DNA of 64,000 nucleotides, taken from Candidatus Hydrogenedentota bacterium (GTDB taxonomy: Bacteria; Hydrogenedentota; Hydrogenedentia; Hydrogenedentales; SLHB01). Both the position numbers and the translations under genes were made by a program. The notes under the pieces are model-generated. The model was given only the letters and a program-made list of their open reading frames with translations. It ran no database searches and was not told the origin of the DNA. The DNA lies in assembly GCA_020848835.1 (NCBI GenBank), contig JADLHJ010000102.1:1-64000 (forward strand), read 5' to 3'. Shown here one piece after another: positions 52,598-61,158 of this stretch (its first letter is position 1; every line of letters begins with the position of its first letter).

Positions 52598-52627
52598 TTG
52601 CATCATTTCGCGCGCAAATGCTACAGT
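52598..52627 (+). promoter_or_regulatory. Putative tRNA-Ser promoter
   Basis: TTGCAT (52598-52603), 18-base spacer, TACAGT (52622-52627), 22 bases before the mature tRNA 5' end. Confidence 0.5.
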
Positions 52628-52648
52628 TTCCGATGCACTTCACTCGGC

Positions 52649-52743
52649 GGAGAGATGACCGAGTGGCTGAAGGTGGCGGCCTGCTAAGCCGTTGTACGAG
52701 GTTAATCCTTGTACCCCGGGTTCGAATCCCGGTCTCTCCGCCA
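52649..52743 (+). tRNA. tRNA-Ser (anticodon GCT)
   Basis: The acceptor stem GGAGAGA pairs with TCTCTCC, followed by G and an encoded CCA. The D arm is followed by an anticodon stem-loop with loop CTGCTAA and anticodon GCT (52683-52685). A long class II variable arm follows (GTACGAGG, TTAA, CCTTGTAC), then the T arm with GGTTCGAATCC. It reads AGC/AGU Ser codons. Confidence 0.97.
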
Positions 52744-52801
52744 TTTTTCTCCTAGTTGCGCGTCGCGTGTTGAAGATGCGGGGGCAATGTGGAGCAGCCT
52801 C

Positions 52802-54511
52802 ATGGGGGGCATTGCCGTGAACAACCCGCCGGACGGTAGCACGCACGACCTCGCACAATCCGATCGTGGCAATTTCACGTCGCTGATTTCCGAAATAGCT
52901 TCCAGTCTGGTAGATGTTCGTCCGGAAACATTTGACCGCGTCTTGGAAGTGATACTCGAGAAGGTTGGCCGGTTCACTGCTTCTGACGGAGCATATATTG
53001 CTCAGTATGGGGCCAAGAAACAGACGCTACCGATAACGCATCTCTGGTCCAACAAGAGTGCCACCGACGCCGGCACGCTTGGGGCCGACTTGGCCGCTGC
53101 GCACACGCGCGCATTCATGGGCGAACTCAAACGCAGCGGACTGATCACTTTGGGATCGCCGCACGCACCTTCGGACAAATTGCGACGCGAGCAAATGCTG
53201 CTTACGGATGCAGGTATACCTCCCCTGCTCAGCGTGCCGCTGGGCGTCAAGCACAGATGTATCGGCGCGATGGGACTGTTCATGTCCGGCGCACCACAAG
53301 CGTGGACAGAAGACCAAATCAGCCTGCTGAAAATAACCGCCCATTTGGTCACCAGCGCGCTGCACCATGATCGAATCGAGGAGGCCCTCTCAAATGAACG
53401 GCAACTATTGCGAACCGTAATCGATAACCTGCCCGATTACATCTTCGCCAAGGACACCGGCAGCCGGTTCATTCTAAACAACACGGCACACCTGAGGTTG
53501 CTCAAGGCGAGTGTGCAGGAGGAAGTTTACGGGAAGACCGACTACGACATTTTCCCAAAGGAACTGGCTGACCAATACTTCTTCGACGAGCAAGACGTGA
53601 TTCAAAGTGGACGACCACTGGTCAACCGCGAAGAATCGGTATTGACCGAGGAAGGAAGGCAGCGCTGGTTATTGACGACAAAAGTTGCCTGGCGCGACAG
53701 CGACGGCAACCCGCAGGGCATCGTGGGCATGAGCCGCGACATAACCGATCGCAAGGAAATGGCGGAGGAAATCGAAAAGCACGCAACGCTTCTCGAGCAG
53801 GCAAACGCCGAACTGCAGGCGCGCAATCAGGAGCTGGACGAGTTTACATATATCGCGAGCCACGACCTGCAAGAGCCGCTTCGCAAACAGGTCGCCTTTA
53901 GCGATGCTCTTCGCGAAGACCTCGCCGCCGGTGATCTGAACGAAGTCGAAAATGACCTCGCCACAATTACGTCGGCTGCAAAACGCATGCAAACACTCGT
54001 TCGCGACCTGTTGTCCCTCTCGCGGTCTGGCAGGCAGGCCATGGACTGGGAAGAAATCGATCTTAACCAATGTGTCGAGATGGCGCTTGACGCGCTGGAA
54101 ATCCGAATCGAGCAGGAAAAAGCCGTGGTGACACAGGACACCCTTCCCACGGTGCGGGCCGACAAGACACTGATGGTGCAGCTGTACCAAAACCTCATTG
54201 GCAACGCCATCAAGTTTCATGGCGCTGCCGCCCCGCAGATTCGGCTTACCGTAGAATCCAATGCCGAGGAACATGTCCTTGGTGTTGCGGACAACGGTAT
54301 CGGGATCAAGCCGGACTACTGGGAACAAATCTTTGCACCGTTCAAACGGCTTCACGGACGCCACGAATACGAGGGCACTGGTATAGGTTTAGCGATCTGT
54401 CGTAAGATTGCCGAACGGCATGGGGGACGCATCTGGGTGGAATCCGCCCCCGGTGACGGTTCCTATTTCAAGTTTACCGTGCCGGTTCACCCAGGAGATT
54501 CGGCGATATGA
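52802..54511 (+). CDS. GAF-PAS sensor histidine kinase
   Basis: A 569-residue soluble kinase without membrane helices. A GAF domain (about 30-185) ends with LLKITAHLVTSALHHDR; a PAS domain (about 195-320) opens LRTVIDNLPDYIFAKD. After a short coiled coil come HisKA with the phosphoacceptor in YIASHDLQEPLRK (His354) and HATPase_c with N-box LYQNLIGNAIKFHG, VADNGIGIKP and GTGIGLAICRKIA. The DLQEPL type resembles phytochrome-like kinases paired with Rcp1 regulators, and the next gene is such a regulator (4-base overlap). The ATG at 52802 (GGAG upstream) is preferred over 52787. Ligand unknown. Confidence 0.88.
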   Translation: MGGIAVNNPPDGSTHDLAQSDRGNFTSLISEIASSLVDVRPETFDRVLEVILEKVGRFTASDGAYIAQYGAKKQTLPITHLWSNKSATDAGTLGADLAAAHTRAFMGELKRSGLITLGSPHAPSDKLRREQMLLTDAGIPPLLSVPLGVKHRCIGAMGLFMSGAPQAWTEDQISLLKITAHLVTSALHHDRIEEALSNERQLLRTVIDNLPDYIFAKDTGSRFILNNTAHLRLLKASVQEEVYGKTDYDIFPKELADQYFFDEQDVIQSGRPLVNREESVLTEEGRQRWLLTTKVAWRDSDGNPQGIVGMSRDITDRKEMAEEIEKHATLLEQANAELQARNQELDEFTYIASHDLQEPLRKQVAFSDALREDLAAGDLNEVENDLATITSAAKRMQTLVRDLLSLSRSGRQAMDWEEIDLNQCVEMALDALEIRIEQEKAVVTQDTLPTVRADKTLMVQLYQNLIGNAIKFHGAAAPQIRLTVESNAEEHVLGVADNGIGIKPDYWEQIFAPFKRLHGRHEYEGTGIGLAICRKIAERHGGRIWVESAPGDGSYFKFTVPVHPGDSAI

Positions 54512-54954
54512 CACCGGACTGTTCCCGGCCTGCTGTGATATTGCTCGTCGAAGACGATCCCGACGACCAGGAACTCACGAAGCGCGCGCTCCGGGGCAGC
54601 AAACTCCGCAACCAGTTGCACATCGTGAATGACGGCGAAGCCGCGCTAGACTACTTGTACCGGCGGGGAGAGTATTCCGAACCTCGCAGCGCGCCGCGTC
54701 CAGATTTAGTCTTGTTGGATCTTAATATGCCAAAGGTGGATGGACGTACCGTCCTCAGCCAGATCAAAATCGATCCCGATTTGCGACAGATTCCCGTTGT
54801 AGTTCTTACCACTTCATCGTCCGAGGAAGACGTAGCCCGCAGTTATAATCTCGGCGTGAATTCATACGTCCCCAAGCCGGTTCACATGGATGGCTTTATC
54901 AAGGCGATCCAACAATTGGAACATTACTGGTTCGAGCTGGTCATTTTGCCCTGA
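54508..54954 (+). CDS. Single-domain response regulator, Rcp1-like
   Basis: A 148-residue receiver with no output domain. Acidic pocket LLVEDDPDDQE, phosphoacceptor Asp71 in LVLLDLNMPKVDG, Thr-Ser switch in VVVLTTSSSEED and Lys in YVPKPVH. This is the Rcp1 form found next to phytochrome-type kinases; it would receive phosphate from the preceding kinase and act on a further partner, not directly on DNA. Coupled by a 4-base overlap. Confidence 0.92.
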   Translation: MTPDCSRPAVILLVEDDPDDQELTKRALRGSKLRNQLHIVNDGEAALDYLYRRGEYSEPRSAPRPDLVLLDLNMPKVDGRTVLSQIKIDPDLRQIPVVVLTTSSSEEDVARSYNLGVNSYVPKPVHMDGFIKAIQQLEHYWFELVILP

Positions 54955-54956
54955 GC

Positions 54957-56102
54957 CTAGGAAACGGGCAGCGAGAAACAGATCGTCGTTCCCACTTCCC
55001 CGCCGGAATCCGCCCACAACCGTCCGCCATGGTATTCGACAATCTTGCGGCATAATGGAAGACCAATACCCGGATTTTGCGCAGGCTCTTCGTCGTCTCC
55101 GCGCTCGAACATGACAACAATCTCGTCAAAATCTTCTTCTGCGATGCCGACGCCGTTGTCCCGCACCTGACACAGCCAAACATCCCCCTTGTTCATCGCG
55201 CAGATTTTTACTTCCAGTGGTCGTTCGGATCGGTACTTCAGGGCATTGTCCAAGAGGTTCTCGATAAGTCCCATCAGCAGACGGGAATCGCCTTTGACGA
55301 TTGGCAAATCTCCGATCTCGACGCGCGCCCCGGCTTTCTTGATGCTGTCATTCAGGCGTTGGCAGGCGTCTCTGCAAATCGCTGCAAGGTCCACGTCATC
55401 GAACGGCGCCCGTTGCCTGCGCGTGAGGGAATACTCCAGAACGAGTGTTACCAGGAGATCGAGGTTGCGCACGTCGAGCATCATGCCATGCATCATTTCC
55501 CGAAGCGATTCCGCGGCTTTGTGCGGGTCGTCGCTGTTCGCGGCTGGCGCATACGCATGCACATGCTTCAAGACCCGGCGCAACGGTTCCTGCAGATCGC
55601 CAGCGACTACTTCCGCGAATTGCTCCAACTCGAGATTGCTGCGATAAAGTTCGGCGGTACGCTCCTCCACGCGGCGTTCCAATTCCTCATTTGCCCTGCG
55701 AAGTTCCTCGCGAACGCGATGGTTTTCGATCGCGTACCGAATGGATCGATCAAGCAAGCCCGCGGTCAAGCCGGACTTATCGAGGTAGTCGAACGCACCC
55801 AGTTCCATGGCCTGCATATCGACTTCAATGTTTCCCTGTCCCGTGAGCAAAATGACGGGATGCCGATACCCTACCGCGCGCATGGCCCGAAGCAGTCCGA
55901 TGCCAGTGTGTTCTCCCAAGTGGTAATCCAGCAGGCAAATATCGTGATTGAGGTCGAGCGCCTCGGCTAGCGCCTTCTCGTACGATGGAATCCACGTTAC
56001 CGCATAGGTTGCAGCACTGGCCTTGCGCAAGTGGCGGGAAACGACCCGGTATTCTTCTTCATCGTCATCGATTACCAAGACGTTATATGTCGGTTTCGTC
56101 AT
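54957..56102 (-). CDS. Receiver-linked histidine kinase lacking its phosphoacceptor His
   Basis: A 381-residue protein: receiver domain (1-125; phosphoacceptor Asp59 in ICLLDYHLGEHTG, Lys109 in FDYLDKSGL), a coiled coil (about 130-160, REELRRANEELERRVEERTA), a HisKA-like helix pair and HATPase_c (N-box LMGLIENLLDNALKY, VRDNGVGIAEED, NPGIGLPLCRKIVEYHGGRL). The expected ASHDLQEPLR segment reads VVAGDLQEPLR, so His is Gly168 (codon 55601-55599). ATP-binding residues seem intact. It may act as an ATP-controlled phosphatase, an allosteric partner of another kinase, or use another His. GGAGG precedes the ATG at 56102. Confidence 0.85.
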   Translation of the reverse strand: MTKPTYNVLVIDDDEEEYRVVSRHLRKASAATYAVTWIPSYEKALAEALDLNHDICLLDYHLGEHTGIGLLRAMRAVGYRHPVILLTGQGNIEVDMQAMELGAFDYLDKSGLTAGLLDRSIRYAIENHRVREELRRANEELERRVEERTAELYRSNLELEQFAEVVAGDLQEPLRRVLKHVHAYAPAANSDDPHKAAESLREMMHGMMLDVRNLDLLVTLVLEYSLTRRQRAPFDDVDLAAICRDACQRLNDSIKKAGARVEIGDLPIVKGDSRLLMGLIENLLDNALKYRSERPLEVKICAMNKGDVWLCQVRDNGVGIAEEDFDEIVVMFERGDDEEPAQNPGIGLPLCRKIVEYHGGRLWADSGGEVGTTICFSLPVS

Positions 56103-56124
56103 GGGTGGGCCTCCAATCAACGAT

Positions 56125-56856
56125 TTACTTTCCTCGTGCGAGCCGTTGCGCCAACTGCGGCGGAAGTCCAACTTCCAAAGTCTTCGCCATGGTTCGCTCG
56201 ACGTCATAGGCGACGCGACAGAATTCGAACACGCGATGCTCCGTCTCATAAAGGCCAAAGGCCGCACGGGAATCGTGATCACGCGGCTGCCCTACTGCGC
56301 CGGGATTGACGAAATATCGGCTTTGCGGATTTAAGACGAACGAACCGTTGTGATTTGGTCGCGGCTCGATGCCGCGATCGCCGAAAATACTGGGCCGGTG
56401 GCTGTGCCCAAAGAAGCAGACGCGCACTTGCGCGGTCATCAAGTATTCCACGTAGCGCATGGAGTCGAGCCAATCGAGGATGTAGTCGTCGCGGTTCCCT
56501 GGAGCGCCGTGGACTCCCAAAATATCGCAATTTACGCGCAACTCTGCTGCCGCAGATCGGAGCCACGCGATATGCTCGCGCTTCACGTTCTTCCGCTGCC
56601 ATTGAATGGCCGATTGTGCGTTCTCGTTAAAAAACCAGGGTTCGTCCAGCCCGCAGACGGCCGCGTCATGATTTCCCAATACGACAGGTATCTCGCGTTC
56701 GCGGAGAATCTCGATCACTTCGTTTGGATTGGTGTAATAACCCGTAACGTCCCCAAGGCAAATGATCTTCGCCGGCCGTATCTCGTCAAGGCGTTTCAAA
56801 ACGGCGCACGTCGCCTCAAGATTGGAATGAAGATCGGAGATGATACCCAGTAACAT
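56125..56856 (-). CDS. Calcineurin-like metallophosphoesterase
   Basis: A 243-residue phosphoesterase of the YfcE/MJ0936 group. Metal ligands: GIISDLHSNLEA (Asp and His), CLGDVTGYYTNP (GD), VVLGNHDAAV (GNH), LGVHGAPG and CFFGHSHRP (GHxH-type). VNPGAVGQPRD is a family closing motif. Cytoplasmic; substrate unknown, phosphodiester or protein phosphate possible. It sits 22 bases before the His-less kinase on the same strand, so the two may be co-expressed. Confidence 0.88.
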   Translation of the reverse strand: MLLGIISDLHSNLEATCAVLKRLDEIRPAKIICLGDVTGYYTNPNEVIEILREREIPVVLGNHDAAVCGLDEPWFFNENAQSAIQWQRKNVKREHIAWLRSAAAELRVNCDILGVHGAPGNRDDYILDWLDSMRYVEYLMTAQVRVCFFGHSHRPSIFGDRGIEPRPNHNGSFVLNPQSRYFVNPGAVGQPRDHDSRAAFGLYETEHRVFEFCRVAYDVERTMAKTLEVGLPPQLAQRLARGK

Positions 56857-57006
56857 TTGCTGTTCTGCTATCCAGTCTAAGCAGTCGGTTCAGGACGTGC
56901 ACCGTCTCTCACTACCGACTACCCCCCCAAGAATATCGCTCTTCGAATTATTCTATGCTTTCCCGGACAGGATTACATCGTCTTATTCCCGACCATCCCG
57001 ACCGAC

Positions 57007-58290
57007 TTACATGACCCACGGTTCGCGGTACTCTCGCGTCAGCAACTTCGCCGCCTCCGGATCAGCGGGGATTTGCTCCTCGGCGCCGTTCCACGCAATC
57101 GTCCTTCCGGTGCGATAGGCGATGTTAGCGAGGTGGCCGTAGATCGTTGAGCGATGGCCTGTTTCCGCGTCGCAACGTGTTTTGCCGCGCGAGCGGACAC
57201 AATCGAAGAAATCGCGTTCGTGCGCTACGTAGTTGTCGCCTTCAGCGTTCTCGCTATAGAACGGCTTACGCGACGAACGGTCTTCTTCGCGGTAAATGTG
57301 AAAGCCGGCGCGGTTGATTTGCAGCGTCGCCTTATCACCAAAGAACTCGATGCCGTGATCCATATCGTCGTGTACGCGCCAGCCGTTCGCGTGGCGCATG
57401 GAGTACGTCAGCGTGTAGCCGGGGCAATTGAAGATCGCGTCAAGGGTGTCGGGCGTTTCGCGCATGTCGTCCATCACGAATATTCCGCCGGTTGCAGCAA
57501 CGCATTTTATGTCGTGGCCCATGGCCCAGTGCACGATGTCGAACAAATGGACGCCCCATCCCGATGGCATCGCGCCGGCGATGTCCCAGAAGAAGTACCA
57601 ATAACCATGAAAGCGCGCAGAATTAAATGGACGCAATGGCGCGGGCCCGAGCCACATGTCGTAATCAACACCGGGCGGAACAGGAGAATCAGCCCGCCGC
57701 CCCAGGTCGCCAAACATTTCGCTCGCGTTCCACACATTCCACGCGTGGACCGTGGAAATTTTTCCGAGTTCGCCGCTACGAATGCGTTCGACGGCGTGTT
57801 GCCAATGCCCGCCTGAACGTTGCTGCAAACCGACTTGGCAAACACGGCCGAGTTTACTGGCGGTATCTGCAACGGTTCGACCTTCGCGGATGTTGTGCGC
57901 CAGCGGCTTTTCGGTGTAGACGTCTTTGCCTGCTTCGAAGGCCCTACATGCGAGAATCGGATGCCAGTGCTCCGGTGTGGCGATGAAAACGGCATCGATG
58001 TCGTTTCGATCGAGCAGGTGGCGAAAATCAGAATAGGTCTTCGGTAATGCGCCGGACACTTCCGCGGCGCGACGCTGGTGCGCTTCGTCCACATCGCACA
58101 CCGCGACGATGTTTACATCGTCCATTTTACTGCAGCGGCCCACGTGGCCCGTGCCCATGCCGCCGACGCCGATGAACCCCACATTAATGCGTTCGTTTGC
58201 GCCGAGCGCCCGCGATGGTGCAAGCGTTGCCGCGGTAGCGCCTGCCGCGACCTGTAACATTGTCCGTCGAGAAATCTCTGCGTTATTCAT
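57007..58290 (-). CDS. Tat-exported Gfo/Idh/MocA family oxidoreductase, second copy
   Basis: A 427-residue protein with a twin-arginine signal (SRRTMLQVAAGATAATLAPS). Rossmann segments: VGFIGVGGMGTGHVGRC, AVCDVDEAHQRR, FIATPEHWHPILACRAF and the catalytic-region EKPLAHN. C-terminal half: FWDIAGAMPSGWGVHLFDIVHWAMGHD. It is distantly like the copy at 34828 (shared motif order and a similar C-terminal AxLLTxEYR ending). Sugar or inositol substrate unknown. ATG at 58290 follows GGGGGA; divergent from pepF. Confidence 0.88.
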   Translation of the reverse strand: MNNAEISRRTMLQVAAGATAATLAPSRALGANERINVGFIGVGGMGTGHVGRCSKMDDVNIVAVCDVDEAHQRRAAEVSGALPKTYSDFRHLLDRNDIDAVFIATPEHWHPILACRAFEAGKDVYTEKPLAHNIREGRTVADTASKLGRVCQVGLQQRSGGHWQHAVERIRSGELGKISTVHAWNVWNASEMFGDLGRRADSPVPPGVDYDMWLGPAPLRPFNSARFHGYWYFFWDIAGAMPSGWGVHLFDIVHWAMGHDIKCVAATGGIFVMDDMRETPDTLDAIFNCPGYTLTYSMRHANGWRVHDDMDHGIEFFGDKATLQINRAGFHIYREEDRSSRKPFYSENAEGDNYVAHERDFFDCVRSRGKTRCDAETGHRSTIYGHLANIAYRTGRTIAWNGAEEQIPADPEAAKLLTREYREPWVM

Positions 58291-58398
58291 GACGATTCCC
58301 CCAAATCGTTGGTCCCCAACAATCATACGCGATCTTGCCGTTCCTCCGTATTTGTTCCTATACTGCGCGGAAAACCTCACTACGAATGGAGTCATCGT

Positions 58399-60204
58399 AT
58401 GCCTGCGACCAAACGTGTGCCGACGCGCGCGGAAGTAAAAGTAGAGGACACGTGGGACTTGGGCCCGCTGTACAAGAGTGATGCTGGGTGGCACGCCGCT
58501 TATAAGAAGCTTGAGAAGATGGTGCCTGGCTTCGAGAAGTTTCGCGGGAAGTTAGGCACGTCTGCGAAGGTGTTGCGCGCGTGTTATGAGTTCGAGACGG
58601 AGTTCGAGTTGTTGGGCGAACGGTTAGGTTCTTACGCGCATTTGAAAGCGTCGGAGGACGTGGCCAACAGCACCTACCAGGGTATGGTGGCGCAGTATAC
58701 GTGGCTCGCGACGCGCGCGGGCGAGGCGGCCAGCTACATCGCACCGGAGATTCAGGCGATACCGGAGAAGCAGATCAAGGCCTACCTCAACGATCCGGTG
58801 TTGAAGGAATACAAATTCTCGCTGCAGAAGCTGCTGCGGTACCGTCCACACATTTTGTCGGAGAAGGAAGAGCGGTTGCTTGCGATGCAGGGCGAAGTGG
58901 CCGGAACCGCAAGCAAAGTCTTCGGCCAACTCAACGATGCGGATTTGAAATTCGGCATGATAGCGGATGAGCGCGGGCGCAAGGTGGAATTGTCGCACGG
59001 ATCGTTTCGCAGCTTGCTGGAATCGCCGAAACGGAGCGTGCGCAAGGAAGCATTTCACCAGTTTTATAAAGTTTATGAAGACCATGCGAATACGGTCGCC
59101 GCAACGTTGAGCGGATCGGTGTTGCAGGACGTGTATTACGCGCGGGCGCGCAGCTATCCCTCTGCGCGCGAAGGGTCCTTGTTTCATGACAACATTCCCG
59201 TCGCCGTGTACGACAGTTTGATCAAGGCGGTCCACGGGAATTTGAAAACAGTGCATCGCTACCTCGATGTGCGAAAGAAAGCGCTGAAGCTGAAGGATAT
59301 TCACATCTACGACACTTACGCGCCGCTCTTTGAGCAGGGACGCGTGAATATTCCGTGGGACAAGGCGGTGAAGACGATCTGTGACGCGCTCGAGCCGTTG
59401 GGTAACGGGTATGTGAACGTGCTAAGCGGCGGGCTGAATGGCGGGCGTTGGGCGGACCGCTACGAGAACAAGGGCAAGCGCAGCGGTGCATTCTCATCGG
59501 GCGGTTACGAAGGGCCTCCGTATATCTTGATGAATTATCGTCCGGACACGATCGACAGCATGTTTACGCTGGCGCATGAGGCCGGGCATTCGATGCATAC
59601 GTATTTCAGCGCGAAGAACCAGCCTTTCCACTATTACGGTTACACGATCTTCGTCGCGGAAGTGGCGTCGACGTTTAACGAGCAGTTGTTGAACAAGTAT
59701 CTGCTCGATCGCGCAAAGGACAAGAAATCGCGCGCGTTTTTGATTAATAAGGAAATCGATGAAATTCGCGGCACGCTCGTGCGGCAGACGATGTTTGCGG
59801 AATACGAGAAAGTGTTGCACGCGATCGCGGAAGCGGGCGAGCCGCTGACGCTGGAGCGTATCCGCGAGGAATACGGCAAGTTGCTCAAACTGTATTTCGG
59901 GCCGAGGTTTGCGATGGACGAGCAACTGTCGCTTGAAGGTTTGCGCATTCCGCATTTCTATCACGCGTTCTATGTGTACAAGTACGCGACGGGCATCTCC
60001 GCGGCGATTGCACTGTCACAGCGGGTGTTAAACGGCGGCGCGAAAGAGCGCGACCAGTATTTGAATTTCCTCAAGAGCGGCGGCTCGAAGTTCCCGCTCG
60101 ATCTTTTGCGGGACGCGGGCGTGGATATGGAGCGTCCGGAGCCGGTGGCGACGGCGATGAAACGTTTTGCGGAGTTGGTAGACGAGCTGGAGGAGTTGAT
60201 CTAA
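58399..60204 (+). CDS. pepF: Oligoendopeptidase F (M3B)
   Basis: A 601-residue cytoplasmic zinc endopeptidase for short peptides. The zinc motif is LAHEAGHSMHTYFS (HEAGH at about 392), with the third ligand Glu in FVAEVASTFNEQLL about 30 residues later, and IPHFYHAFYVYKYATG near the C-terminus for substrate contact. Length matches PepF. GGAG lies nine bases before the ATG at 58399; an upstream frame extension overlaps the divergent gene and is not used. Confidence 0.95.
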   Translation: MPATKRVPTRAEVKVEDTWDLGPLYKSDAGWHAAYKKLEKMVPGFEKFRGKLGTSAKVLRACYEFETEFELLGERLGSYAHLKASEDVANSTYQGMVAQYTWLATRAGEAASYIAPEIQAIPEKQIKAYLNDPVLKEYKFSLQKLLRYRPHILSEKEERLLAMQGEVAGTASKVFGQLNDADLKFGMIADERGRKVELSHGSFRSLLESPKRSVRKEAFHQFYKVYEDHANTVAATLSGSVLQDVYYARARSYPSAREGSLFHDNIPVAVYDSLIKAVHGNLKTVHRYLDVRKKALKLKDIHIYDTYAPLFEQGRVNIPWDKAVKTICDALEPLGNGYVNVLSGGLNGGRWADRYENKGKRSGAFSSGGYEGPPYILMNYRPDTIDSMFTLAHEAGHSMHTYFSAKNQPFHYYGYTIFVAEVASTFNEQLLNKYLLDRAKDKKSRAFLINKEIDEIRGTLVRQTMFAEYEKVLHAIAEAGEPLTLERIREEYGKLLKLYFGPRFAMDEQLSLEGLRIPHFYHAFYVYKYATGISAAIALSQRVLNGGAKERDQYLNFLKSGGSKFPLDLLRDAGVDMERPEPVATAMKRFAELVDELEELI

Positions 60205-60231
60205 GCTCTGCAAAAAAAGATTTTGGCGGTT

Positions 60232-60267
60232 GGTTCGTAGTTCCGCCTTTAGGCGGAACTACGAACC
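60232..60267. repeat. Perfect 16-bp palindromic hairpin after pepF
   Basis: GGTTCGTAGTTCCGCC, loop TTTA, GGCGGAACTACGAACC. The stem is perfect. No T-run follows, so it is a repeat-like palindrome that may also stop transcription from pepF and the converging ferredoxin gene. Confidence 0.75.
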
Positions 60268-60293
60268 TAATGCAACCCTTCGTAAGTGACGAT

Positions 60294-60611
60294 TCAGAGT
60301 GAGACGGTCTCGCCTGTTTCCAGCGAACGCATAACCGCATCGAGTATCGGCCGTAGATCGTTCGCGCCCACGCCGGACAGCCAGATGTTGTCCGGGAAGA
60401 TCATCACGTTTGGGCCCTCTTCGCATTTGTCCATGCAGCCGGATGCGCTGACGCGCACTTTTCCCTTTAGTCCGCTCGCTTTCACCATTTCTTTCAAAGT
60501 ATCGCGCAGATCACAGCCGCCGCCTTCGGCGCAACAGATGCGTTCGCCAAGTTCACGCCGGTTCGTGCAAACGAAGATAATTTTTTCGTGTGGCAGTTCG
60601 TTAGATTGCAT
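60294..60611 (-). CDS. Thioredoxin-like [2Fe-2S] ferredoxin
   Basis: A 105-residue protein of the thioredoxin-fold ferredoxin family. The cysteines stand at FVCTNRRE, RICCAEGGGCD, and ASGCMDKCEEGP; the family uses four of them for a [2Fe-2S] cluster. ISC-type tail: GANDLRPILDAVM. Electron carrier of unknown partner. The ATG at 60611 begins directly in the family N-terminus; a long upstream frame overlaps the next gene and is not used. Eleven bases after the DinB-like gene. Confidence 0.85.
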   Translation of the reverse strand: MQSNELPHEKIIFVCTNRRELGERICCAEGGGCDLRDTLKEMVKASGLKGKVRVSASGCMDKCEEGPNVMIFPDNIWLSGVGANDLRPILDAVMRSLETGETVSL

Positions 60612-60622
60612 GACGGTTCGAA

Positions 60623-61153
60623 TCAGTCTCGTTTCGATGCTTTGTAGTTTTTGGATTCTCCGCGCGCAATCGACAGCGTTTGCCACACCGCGCCTTTCCG
60701 CATGCGCGCGAGGTAGACGATTTGTCCCACATGATACGATACATGTGCAATCTGGCGGTTGATCGCATCGAGCGCGCTCATCTTTTCGCCGCGAATCGAC
60801 ACCTCGCTCAACAGATCGTCCGGCTTTAGCGATTCGATTGCTTCCAAAAGACAGGCCCAGCCAAGTTCCCACTTTTGGAGTAGGACATCTCGATCTACCG
60901 TGCCTGGCTCGATGAATTCGCCGTCGCGATCGCGCCAGGGTTTATCGCCATCGCTGGTCAGGAATTCCGTCCAGCGCGACATCATGTTGCCGTGCAGGTG
61001 CTGGATGATGACCGCGATGCTGTTTGATTCCGAGCCGGGAACCCACGCGAGGTCGGAGTCATCGAGTTGCGCCAGCGCCTTGTCGCCAAGTGACTTTGCC
61101 CCGCGGAAGCGAAAGAGCGCGGATTCAAGATAGGTTTCGCCAACGTTTGCCAT
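60623..61153 (-). CDS. DinB-superfamily protein (DUF1572-like)
   Basis: A 176-residue four-helix DinB/YfiT-type protein. The metal-site His pattern is visible in IIQHLHGNMMSRW (about 50) and QIAHVSYHVGQIVYLAR (about 135-150). The middle contains FLTSDGDKPWRDRDGEF, typical of DUF1572. In Firmicutes the DinB superfamily includes bacillithiol S-transferases; since this genome makes bacillithiol, a thiol-transfer role is plausible but unproven. Likely co-transcribed with the M20 amidohydrolase, 5 bases upstream. Confidence 0.8.
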   Translation of the reverse strand: MANVGETYLESALFRFRGAKSLGDKALAQLDDSDLAWVPGSESNSIAVIIQHLHGNMMSRWTEFLTSDGDKPWRDRDGEFIEPGTVDRDVLLQKWELGWACLLEAIESLKPDDLLSEVSIRGEKMSALDAINRQIAHVSYHVGQIVYLARMRKGAVWQTLSIARGESKNYKASKRD

Positions 61154-61158
61154 GAACT

